A DNA stretch of 6,066 nucleotides. Origin: Bacillota bacterium (GTDB taxonomy: Bacteria > Bacillota > Negativicutes > Sporomusales > Sporomusaceae). Within the stretch, counting starts at the first letter, position 1; each line of letters starts with the position of its first letter. Below are positions 1 to 4,623 of this stretch, piece by piece. The notes beneath the pieces are model-generated. The model had not been told where the DNA came from. It searched no databases and saw only the letters and a list, made by a program, of their open reading frames with translations. The stretch lies in the NCBI GenBank assembly GCA_023388195.1, contig JAEWGR010000123.1, positions 1-6,066 on the forward strand, given 5' to 3'. The position numbers and the translations under genes were made by a program.

Positions 1-109
1 GTCATTCGAAAGAAGTAAGGCCCCTTGTAGACGACAAGGTTGATAGGCCAGGAGTGGAAGTGAAGCAATTCATGGAGCGGACTGGTACTAATAGGCCGAG
101 GACTTGACT
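1..109 (+). rRNA. 23S ribosomal RNA, 3' end (partial)
   Basis: This is the extreme 3' end of a large-subunit rRNA gene, cut off by the left edge of the window. It contains the conserved terminal region: the tract around GTAGACGACAAGGTTGATAG at 27-46, then GGTACTAATAGGCCGAGGACTTG at 84-106, which resembles the 3' end of Firmicutes 23S rRNA. The exact mature end is uncertain by a few bases (about 106-112). It is followed by a hairpin at 121-138 and then by tRNA genes. No 5S rRNA gene follows in this window, although that is the usual bacterial arrangement. Confidence 0.93.
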
Positions 110-120
110 TTAATACCCTC

Positions 121-138
121 GTTTGCACAAGTGCAAAC
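121..138 (+). other. Perfect hairpin just downstream of 23S rRNA
   Basis: GTTTGCAC (121-128) and GTGCAAAC (131-138) are perfect inverted complements with only AA between them. In RNA this would fold as about 7 bp closed by a short loop. No T-run follows, so it is not an intrinsic terminator. It could be a processing or stabilising element of the precursor rRNA. About 40 nt later, 177-189 (AGTTTTCAGGGAA) resembles the trailing half of Firmicutes rRNA processing stalks, but the partner strand lies outside the window. Confidence 0.5.
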
Positions 139-200
139 ATTGATTGATAACTATTGCGCAAATCTTTCTTCTGTGAAGTTTTCAGGGAATGATGAAATTT

Positions 201-287
201 AGGAAGTTACTCGCTAACGCTCGTAATTAAGCGATTCACGCAGGCTTCCGCGTCGCTGTCGCTCCTAAAAACCTGGTTCTCTGCTTA
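201..287 (+). repeat. 87-nt structured repeat, copy 1 (23S to tRNA-Asn spacer)
   Basis: This segment is repeated at 401-487 with five differences, all transitions. It contains the imperfectly repeated motif TCGCTNNCGCTC (211-222 and 253-264). It can fold: AGCGA 230-234 with TCGCT 259-263, then ACGC 238-241 with GCGT 250-253, then GG 243-244 with CC 248-249 around a three-base loop. TTAC 207-210 can pair with GTAA 223-226, and TAAGC 228-232 with GCTTA 283-287 as an alternative outer stem. It ends a few bases before tRNA-Asn. There is no ORF in it and the function is unknown. It could be a dispersed intergenic repeat or part of the operon's processing architecture. Confidence 0.85.
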
Positions 288-289
288 AT

Positions 290-365
290 TCCTCGATAGC
301 TCAGTTGGTAGAGCAATCGGCTGTTAACCGATCGGTCGTAGGTTCGAGTCCTACTCGAGGAGCCA
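290..365 (+). tRNA. tRNA-Asn (anticodon GTT)
   Basis: A complete 76-nt tRNA cloverleaf. The acceptor stem TCCTCGA (290-296) pairs with TCGAGGA (355-361), the discriminator is G362, and CCA is encoded at 363-365. The D arm contains AGCTCAGTTGGTAGAGC. The anticodon stem is ATCGG 316-320 with CCGAT 328-332, and the loop CTGTTAA carries GTT at 323-325, reading AAC/AAU. The T arm holds GGTTCGAGTCC. It is transcribed as part of the rRNA operon and sits between the two copies of the 87-nt repeat. Confidence 0.97.
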
Positions 366-400
366 CGTTTTTATTTTTGGAGAATTAGAGAAGGGGAATA

Positions 401-487
401 AGGAGGTTACTCGCTAACGCTCGTAACTAAGCGATTCACGCAGGTTTCCGCGTTGCTGTTGCTCCTAAAAACCTGGTTCTCTGCTTA
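401..487 (+). repeat. 87-nt structured repeat, copy 2 (tRNA-Asn to tRNA-fMet spacer)
   Basis: Second copy of 201-287, offset by exactly 200 nt. It differs from copy 1 at 405 (G for A), 427 (C for T), 445 (T for C), 454 (T for C) and 460 (T for C). Of these, 445 falls in the predicted three-base loop. The change at 460 converts a G-C pair of the AGCGA stem to G-U, so base pairing survives in RNA but not in single-stranded DNA. The change at 454 lies in the internal loop. It ends 9 nt before the initiator tRNA. Confidence 0.85.
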
Positions 488-496
488 TGCTTATAT

Positions 497-572
<76 letters not shown>

Positions 573-578
573 ATTTAT

Positions 579-655
579 GGTGGCTATGGTGAAGCGGTTA
601 ACACGCCGGATTGTGGCTCCGGTATTCGAGGGTTCGAGACCCTCTAGTCACCCCA
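579..655 (+). tRNA. tRNA-His (anticodon GTG)
   Basis: A complete tRNA starting only 7 nt after tRNA-fMet. The acceptor GTGGCTA (580-586) pairs with TAGTCAC (645-651). G579 is the extra G at position -1 typical of tRNA-His and stands opposite discriminator C652. CCA is encoded at 653-655. The anticodon stem CCGGA 606-610 pairs with TCCGG 618-622, and the loop TTGTGGC carries GTG at 613-615. It is the last gene of the rRNA-tRNA operon. Confidence 0.96.
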
Positions 656-663
656 AACAATAA

Positions 664-703
664 AGGGCAGAAATCTATTTTAAAAGATGGATTTCTGCCT
701 TTT
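664..703 (+). terminator. Intrinsic terminator of the rRNA-tRNA operon
   Basis: GGCAGAAATC (666-675) pairs perfectly with GATTTCTGCC (690-699) around a 14-nt A/T-rich loop, followed by TTTT (700-703). It lies 8 nt after tRNA-His and ends the stable-RNA transcript. Confidence 0.9.
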
Positions 704-819
704 ATATTACTGTTTAGGAAACCGGTCACTGCACGAACTGCATTGGCGTATACTGTAGCGCGGGAATGGGTATTATGAGGCTATGAAAGGATGGTTTTAT
801 AAGATTTCTCCATGACATA
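704..819. other. Intergenic stretch with no recognised feature
   Basis: Between the rRNA-operon terminator and the lysA promoter I see no gene, tRNA, repeat or convincing hairpin. Together with the promoter and the riboswitch leader it forms the 445-nt non-coding gap before lysA; the rest of that gap is accounted for by the features below. Confidence 0.5.
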
Positions 820-849
820 TTGACATCGGTTAGGGTGTACTGGTATTAT
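820..849 (+). promoter_or_regulatory. Sigma-A promoter of the lysA leader
   Basis: A perfect -35 TTGACA (820-825) and a -10 TATTAT (844-849, five of six consensus bases) are separated by 18 bp. TGG directly precedes the -10, giving an extended -10 TGn element. Transcription would start near 856, about 19 nt before the riboswitch P1 stem. Confidence 0.78.
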
Positions 850-874
850 AGACATAATTAAATAACCGTTTTTC

Positions 875-1042
875 GATAGAGGTTGCGGAGGACCAACAGT
901 AAGTATGCAGAGCTGGCAGCGATGATGGTACTGAAAGGGGCAGACCGCCGAAGTGAAAGTTTTTGCCGGAAGCTTTTGCTGGTTTTACGTTTAAGAAATG
1001 TAAAACTGTCACCTGCTGATATTACAGGTGGAGCGCTATCTT
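875..1042 (+). promoter_or_regulatory. Lysine riboswitch (L-box) aptamer
   Basis: The sequence matches the conserved lysine aptamer: GATAGAGGT at 875-883, CTGAAAGGGG at 932-941, CGCCGAAG at 946-953, TGTAAAACTGTCA near 999-1011 and GAGCGCTATCTT at 1031-1042. P1 is GATAG 875-879 with CTATC 1036-1040. P4 is GTTTTAC 982-988 with GTAAAAC 1000-1006. P5 is CACCTG 1010-1015 with CAGGTG 1025-1030. Its length of about 168 nt fits the family. It sits just upstream of lysA, a known target of this riboswitch class. By family knowledge, lysine binding stabilises P1 and so favours the downstream terminator. Confidence 0.95.
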
Positions 1043-1075
1043 GCACCAGCCGTTAGAGCATTCTTTTGTTGCCAG

Positions 1076-1108
1076 GCAGTTTGTGAGATTTAGCGCAGAC
1101 TGCTTTTT
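1076..1108 (+). terminator. Riboswitch-controlled terminator (lysA attenuator)
   Basis: GCAGTTTGTG (1076-1085) pairs with CGCAGACTGC (1094-1103) over 10 bp including two G-U pairs, with an 8-nt loop, followed by TTTTT (1104-1108). A competing antiterminator is visible. GCGCTA (1033-1038), which overlaps the 3' strand of P1, is perfectly complementary to TAGCGC (1091-1096), which overlaps the 3' arm of this terminator. P1 plus terminator (lysine bound, OFF) and the antiterminator (ON) are therefore mutually exclusive. Confidence 0.88.
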
Positions 1109-1148
1109 GTATTATAGGTACTGATTTTTTGAAGGGTAGGCGAAACAC

Positions 1149-2408
1149 ATGGCTGAGAAAAAGATACCGTTTACAAAAGAACAATTAACAGGGGTAATTA
1201 AAGAATACCCAACACCGTTTCATATTTATGATGAGCAAGCGATTAGACAAAATGTACGTAATTTGATTAAAGCTTTTGCCTGGGCACCAGAATTTAAGGA
1301 GTATTTTGCTGTTAAAGCAACTCCTAATCCTTATATTTTGCAAGTGTTGAAGGAAGAAGGACTGGGAGCTGACTGCAGTTCGCTGGCTGAGCTTATTTTA
1401 GCCGAGAAGGCTGGTATGAGTGGCGAAGAAATCATTTTGACTTCCAATGATACTCCGGCCATTGAGTTTAAGAAAGCCCGTGAATTAGGGGCTATTATAA
1501 ACCTGGACGATATTAGTCATATTGATTACCTGGATAAACATGCAGGCATTCCGGATATGATTTCGTTCCGTTACAATCCGGGACCGTTGCGTGAGGGCGG
1601 CAACTCCATTATTGGTAATCCGGAAGAGTCTAAATATGGGTTGACCAGGAAGCAGCTTTTGGATGCATACCGGATTATGAAGAGCAGAGGCGTAAAGCGG
1701 TTTGGCCTTCATACAATGGTTATATCCAATGAACTTGATCCTAACTACTTTGTTGAAACTGCCAATATGATGTTTGACCTGATTAATGAAATTTATCGTA
1801 CTCTTGATATTAAGGTTGAATTTGTTAACTTCGGGGGTGGGATTGGCATTCCTTATCGCCCAGAGCAAGAGCCGGTTAATATCACCACAATTAGCCAGGG
1901 AATTAAGAAGGCATATGAAGAAAAGATTGCTGCAAATGGGCTTGCACCGCTCAAAATTGCTATGGAGTGTGGACGGATGGTAACCGGCCCCTATGGCTAT
2001 TTGGTATCAACCGTGCTGCACAAGAAGGAAATTTATAAAAATTATGTCGGACTTGATGCCTGCATGGCTAACTTGATGCGTCCGGCCCTATATGGTGCTT
2101 ATCATCATATTACAGTCCTTGGCAAAGAAGACTGGCCGCTTGGCTACATCTATGATGTTACCGGTTCGCTGTGTGAAAATAATGATAAATTTGCCGTCAA
2201 TCGGAAGTTGCCCATGATTGATATTGGTGATGTACTAGTGATTCATGACGCAGGGGCTCATGGTCATGCAATGGGCTTTAATTATAATGGTAAATTGCGT
2301 TCGGCTGAATTGATGCTGAAGCATGACGGGAGCGTTCAACTGATTCGGCGTGCAGAAACTATTGAAGATTATTTTTCTACTTTAGATTTTGCGGGACTTG
2401 AAAAATAA
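1149..2408 (+). CDS. lysA: Diaminopimelate decarboxylase
   Basis: This 419-residue PLP enzyme decarboxylates meso-diaminopimelate to L-lysine, the last step of lysine synthesis, in the cytoplasm. It is a fold-type III (alanine racemase-like) decarboxylase. An N-terminal TIM barrel carries the PLP lysine K56 in FAVKATPNP, the conserved His in GLHTM (187-191) and the phosphate-binding GGGIG (229-233). A C-terminal beta domain carries the cysteine motif GSLCENND (339-346, C342) and FNYNGKLRSAE (377-387). The length is normal for the family. The start is ATG 1149 with AGGG/TAGG at 1133-1140 upstream. It differs from textbook LysA in having ECGR (273-276) where EPGR is usual, and GAHGHAMG (369-376) where a Tyr usually follows GA. 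That suggests a divergent subfamily. The lysine riboswitch strongly supports LysA over related ornithine, arginine or carboxynorspermidine decarboxylases. It is monocistronic, ending at its own terminator. Confidence 0.93.
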   Translation: MAEKKIPFTKEQLTGVIKEYPTPFHIYDEQAIRQNVRNLIKAFAWAPEFKEYFAVKATPNPYILQVLKEEGLGADCSSLAELILAEKAGMSGEEIILTSNDTPAIEFKKARELGAIINLDDISHIDYLDKHAGIPDMISFRYNPGPLREGGNSIIGNPEESKYGLTRKQLLDAYRIMKSRGVKRFGLHTMVISNELDPNYFVETANMMFDLINEIYRTLDIKVEFVNFGGGIGIPYRPEQEPVNITTISQGIKKAYEEKIAANGLAPLKIAMECGRMVTGPYGYLVSTVLHKKEIYKNYVGLDACMANLMRPALYGAYHHITVLGKEDWPLGYIYDVTGSLCENNDKFAVNRKLPMIDIGDVLVIHDAGAHGHAMGFNYNGKLRSAELMLKHDGSVQLIRRAETIEDYFSTLDFAGLEK

Positions 2409-2420
2409 GATATGTATAAA

Positions 2421-2454
2421 AAATTCACCCGGTTATTTCCGGGTGAATTTTTTT
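2421..2454 (+). terminator. Intrinsic terminator of lysA
   Basis: AAATTCACCCGG (2421-2432) and CCGGGTGAATTT (2439-2450) form a perfect 12-bp stem with loop TTATTT, followed by a T-run to 2454. It begins 12 nt after the lysA stop. The A-run before the stem could also terminate minus-strand transcription. Confidence 0.95.
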
Positions 2455-2615
2455 GCATCTACCGGCGTCTTGTCGGGACCTGGTACAAGCTAAGTCTTTT
2501 CTTACAATATTATAGGAATGACATTATTCGTCGCTTGAGATCGGTTTCGGCAATATAAGCATAGTTGTACTTTTAATTTTTGTTAAAAAATTTCAAAAAA
2601 ACAACAAAATCATTC

Positions 2616-2644
2616 TTCCAAAATTAGGGAATATAGTTTATAAT
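2616..2644 (+). promoter_or_regulatory. Possible promoter of the spo0E-like gene
   Basis: A perfect -10 TATAAT at 2639-2644 lies 34 nt before the GTG start. The best -35 at 17-bp spacing, TTCCAA (2616-2621), matches consensus poorly, so the promoter may be weak or need an activator. The upstream 2570-2610 is very A/T-rich with A-tracts (around 2585-2609) that could act as an UP or bending element. I saw no clear Spo0A box. The remainder of 2455-2677 holds nothing else I recognise. Confidence 0.45.
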
Positions 2645-2677
2645 GTTAATTGTTGTTGAGAAGAGGTATTTTTCTGT

Positions 2678-2863
2678 GTGGGGGCGCGCTCGTTGTCTAA
2701 AAATATCGAAGCTTTGAATATCCTTGATATAATAGAATATTTACGGAGACAGATGAATTTGCTAGCTGCATCTTATGGAGTCTCTGATCCTCAGGTTTTA
2801 GAAACAAGTCAGTTATTAGACAGTCAAATCAGCAAATATTATCGTATTCAACAGGAGAATTAA
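2678..2863 (+). CDS. Spo0E-family aspartyl-phosphate phosphatase
   Basis: A 61-residue cytoplasmic protein with the Spo0E signature. A first helix, ILDIIEYLRRQMNLLAASYG (15-34), is followed by the turn VSDPQV and a second helix with the diagnostic SQxLD motif, SQLLD at 44-48, ending in ISKYYR. The two-helix hairpin and small size fit the family. Known members dephosphorylate Spo0A~P and so restrain sporulation, and the Asp of SQxLD is required. The GTG start at 2678 has AAGAGG at 2661-2666 with a long 11-nt spacer. TTG at 2693, with GGGGG 8 nt upstream, is an alternative that would remove five residues before SKNIEA. The family call does not depend on that choice. Its specific target is not shown by the sequence, so I give no paralogue symbol. 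Confidence 0.88.
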   Translation: MGARSLSKNIEALNILDIIEYLRRQMNLLAASYGVSDPQVLETSQLLDSQISKYYRIQQEN

Positions 2864-2897
2864 GCAGCATGTTTTCAGCTTGTTGTTTACGCAGCTG

Positions 2898-2935
2898 GTA
2901 CTTCATATTCTAGAGTTTTTAGAAAAATGAAATAC
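2898..2935 (+). other. Imperfect hairpin downstream of the spo0E-like gene
   Basis: GTA 2898-2900 pairs with TAC 2933-2935, TTCAT 2902-2906 with ATGAA 2927-2931, and TTCTA 2908-2912 with TAGAA 2920-2924. This leaves one C/A mismatch, a small internal bulge and a loop of 7 nt. It is A/T-rich, so modest in stability. It precedes the second hairpin at 2939-2978 by three bases. The two together could form a tandem 3' structure on the spo0E-like mRNA. Confidence 0.35.
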
Positions 2936-2938
2936 TGG

Positions 2939-2986
2939 TTCTTTCATTAAAGCATAGTGTGATAAGCGAATGAAAGAAGGTTTTTT
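2939..2986 (+). terminator. Hairpin plus T6 overlapping the next gene's ribosome binding site
   Basis: TTCTTTCATT (2939-2948) and AATGAAAGAA (2969-2978) are a perfect 10-bp inverted repeat with a 20-nt loop, followed by GG and TTTTTT (2981-2986). It could be a weak terminator for the spo0E-like transcript. It also buries most of the AAGAAGG ribosome binding site (2974-2980) of the membrane-protein ORF that starts at 2987, so it could equally be a translational control hairpin. The stem is A/T-rich, which weakens the terminator reading. Confidence 0.5.
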
Positions 2987-3199
2987 ATGAGCTGGAGTAG
3001 TCTTGTGGGTATTACGGTGGTAGGGTTTATTATAACCGACCAGTTTTATACTGCTGTTAACATGCGCATGCTTATTATAGCTGTTATTATCCTTGGCCTG
3101 GTGTGGCTGGATTTCAAACGACTGCTGATACGACTATACATTCGTCTGCTACGAGCTATAAGGTATATCTTTACTCCAAGTAAATATTATAACAAATAG
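2987..3199 (+). CDS. Small membrane protein of unknown function
   Basis: I do not recognise this 70-residue protein. Two hydrophobic stretches are visible: residues 6-17 (LVGITVVGFIIT) and 28-41 (MLIIAVIILGLVWL), separated by a short polar turn. After them comes a basic tail (42-70) with K44, R45, R49, R53, R56 and R59 spaced three to four apart. That pattern suggests an amphipathic, cationic helix lying on the cytoplasmic membrane face. The ATG has an excellent AAGAAGG six bases upstream, which supports real translation. That site is inside a hairpin (2939-2978). A poor promoter-like pair (TTGTTT 2883-2888, TATTCT 2906-2911, 17 bp apart) lies upstream. It could share a transcript with the spo0E-like gene. 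A sporulation role is possible from context only. Confidence 0.7.
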   Translation: MSWSSLVGITVVGFIITDQFYTAVNMRMLIIAVIILGLVWLDFKRLLIRLYIRLLRAIRYIFTPSKYYNK

Positions 3200-3219
3200 C
3201 CTCCTTGCGCTGGAGGCTA
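3197..3219 (+). other. Hairpin at the stop codon of the small membrane gene
   Basis: TAGCCTCC (3197-3204) and GGAGGCTA (3212-3219) pair perfectly over 8 bp with loop TTGCGCT; the TAG stop codon is part of the stem. The following ATTTAAT is a poor U-tract, so it would be at best a weak terminator. CCTCC (3200-3204) is also complementary to the hexokinase Shine-Dalgarno GGAGG (3240-3244), so two mutually exclusive pairings exist. Confidence 0.55.
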
Positions 3220-3239
3220 ATTTAATCATATAGTAATCC

Positions 3240-3256
3240 GGAGGTAGATTATCCTG
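3240..3256 (+). promoter_or_regulatory. Ribosome binding site and probable non-AUG start of hexokinase
   Basis: GGAGG at 3240-3244 is a near-ideal Shine-Dalgarno. In the hexokinase frame it is followed by a TAG stop (3245-3247), ATT (3248), ATC (3251) and CTG (3254). CTG has a 9-nt spacer and fits best; ATC has 6 nt. No ATG, GTG or TTG occurs in frame until ATG 3317, which lacks any purine-rich site upstream. The site decides the start in favour of an upstream, non-canonical codon. Confidence 0.6.
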
Positions 3257-4579
3257 AATACATTAGCTGGAGTTTTAGCACTGCTTGAGGAACAGTTTGT
3301 TATATCAACCGATTTTATGAGGGACATTGCCGTTTGTTTTCAACATGCCATGTGCCATGGGCTGACAGGTGGGGTAAGTTCTCTTAAAATGCTGCCATCT
3401 TTTCTTGGTAATCCGACAGGGCAGGAACAGGGGCAAGTGATTGCTGTTGATTTTGGTGGTACTAATGTTCGTGTATTGTTAGTCGAACTGACTGGTAGAG
3501 GTCAGGTTAATATTATTGATAAACGGACGGCTCTGCTAAAAGATAAGAACGGGAATTATGACTATACTGCGGCATCAGCCTCTGGTTTGGAACTTTTTGA
3601 TTTCATTGCCGGCAAAATAGCTGAAATTGCACCAAGGGGAGGAGCATATCCTCTGGGACACACGTTTTCTTTCCCCTGCCGGCAGCATGGCGTTAATGAA
3701 GCCGTGTTGATCAGTTGGACTAAAGAATTTAAAACTGGCGGGGTGGAAGGCCAGAATATTGGCGAATTATTGCAGGCGGCGCTAAAACGCAAGGGAAGTA
3801 CCCATATTAGGCCACTGGCAGTAATAAATGACACTACCGGTACCTTATTATCAACTGCTTATACTGACACGGCCACCTCTATCGGATCAATCTGCGGCAC
3901 TGGTCATAATACCTGTTATCTGGAACCTTGCCATCCTTTAACTGGGCAGCCTATGATTATTAATCTGGAATCCGGTAATTTTGACGGGATTTTGCAGACC
4001 GAATATGACTGGCAACTGGATAAGGATAGCGAAAAAATGGGGGCTCAACGCCTTGAGAAAATGGCGTCAGGGCAATATTTGGGTGAATTGGTCAGGCTGA
4101 TTATTTATAGACTTGCAGCAGATGGATATATCAAAACCACTGCAGACAAGCTGCGGCTTCCTCATTCTGTTTCCACAGAAGATATTTCACCGGTCCTGGC
4201 AGATACATCCCCGACACTTGACGCTGTGGCTGACATGGCTGTTAGGTGTTGGGGGATTAATGGGTTACGAATTGATGAACTTGCAGCAATAAAGGCCGTC
4301 GCCTGCCTTGTCACAAGGCGTTCTGCCAGGTTGGTAGCTGCTACATGGGCCGGCATTTTGATTAAGATTGATCCGATGCTGACAAGGCGGCATACAATTG
4401 CGGTTGATGGTTCATTGTATGAGAAGATGCCAGGTTATGAAGCCCATTTAGTGGAGGCTATATCTGAAATATTTAGTCAAAATGCAAAGCAGATAAGCAT
4501 TAAACTAAGCAAAGATGGCTCCGGTATCGGGGCAGGTATTGCCGCTGCCACAGTATATAACAGCAAGAGCCTAGAATAG
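3254..4579 (+). CDS. Hexokinase, eukaryotic-type (non-ROK)
   Basis: This ATP-dependent hexose kinase of the eukaryotic hexokinase family makes hexose 6-phosphate for glycolysis in the cytoplasm. Numbering is from ATG 3317 (420 residues; add 21 for the CTG start). The phosphate loop DFGGTNVR is at 45-52. The sugar-site motifs are LGHTFSFPCRQ (113-123) and WTKEFKTGGVEG (134-145). The catalytic Asp172 is in NDTTGTLL. GTGHNTCYLE is at 194-203, NLESGNFDG at 216-224, EKMASGQYLGELVRL at 247-261, AVDGSLYEK at 362-370 and the nucleotide-site LSKDGSGIGAG at 397-407. All the key elements are present. I start it at CTG 3254 because the upstream residues (ALLEEQFVISTDF) continue the family's N-terminal helix and a GGAGG sits 9 nt before. 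ATG 3317 is the conservative alternative. The gene probably shares a transcript with the small ORF upstream, since no separate promoter is evident. Sugar specificity cannot be read from sequence. The function is firm; the start is not. Confidence 0.9.
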   Translation: MNTLAGVLALLEEQFVISTDFMRDIAVCFQHAMCHGLTGGVSSLKMLPSFLGNPTGQEQGQVIAVDFGGTNVRVLLVELTGRGQVNIIDKRTALLKDKNGNYDYTAASASGLELFDFIAGKIAEIAPRGGAYPLGHTFSFPCRQHGVNEAVLISWTKEFKTGGVEGQNIGELLQAALKRKGSTHIRPLAVINDTTGTLLSTAYTDTATSIGSICGTGHNTCYLEPCHPLTGQPMIINLESGNFDGILQTEYDWQLDKDSEKMGAQRLEKMASGQYLGELVRLIIYRLAADGYIKTTADKLRLPHSVSTEDISPVLADTSPTLDAVADMAVRCWGINGLRIDELAAIKAVACLVTRRSARLVAATWAGILIKIDPMLTRRHTIAVDGSLYEKMPGYEAHLVEAISEIFSQNAKQISIKLSKDGSGIGAGIAAATVYNSKSLE

Positions 4580-4582
4580 ATA

Positions 4583-4616
4583 AAACAAGCTGATCATTGT
4601 TGTGATCAGCTTGTTT
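4583..4616. terminator. Bidirectional terminator between convergent genes
   Basis: AAACAAGCTGATCA (4583-4596) and TGATCAGCTTGTTT (4603-4616) form a perfect 14-bp stem with loop TTGTTG. It lies 3 nt after the hexokinase stop and 7 nt past the stop of the minus-strand gene ending at 4624. A/T ends on both sides give a short U-tract in either direction, so it can serve both genes. Confidence 0.93.
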
Positions 4617-4623
4617 CATTATA

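Noticed and set aside
110..200. Possible degenerate 5S rRNA after 23S
   Set aside because: None of the conserved 5S blocks can be seen. The stretch is too short for a 5S plus spacers; 177-189 fits an rRNA processing stalk better.
201..487. Insertion sequence or CRISPR explanation for the repeated 87-mers
   Set aside because: There are only two copies with a whole tRNA between them, no transposase, no target-site duplications I can see and no regular spacer pattern.
830..1046. Minus-strand reading frames of about 60 codons over the region before lysA
   Set aside because: They lie antisense to the lysine riboswitch aptamer. Their composition reflects conserved RNA structure and they have no recognisable protein motif.
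1485..1983. Overlapping open frames inside lysA on both strands
   Set aside because: They are shadows of a strongly supported coding sequence with conserved LysA motifs in frame; no ribosome binding sites or family features are seen.
3229..3234. TATAGT as a -10 box for a separate hexokinase promoter
   Set aside because: The start point would fall at about the Shine-Dalgarno, giving a leader without a usable ribosome binding site, and no -35 is visible at the right distance.
3562..4356. Minus-strand open frames inside the hexokinase gene
   Set aside because: They are antisense to conserved hexokinase motifs, without start signals of their own.
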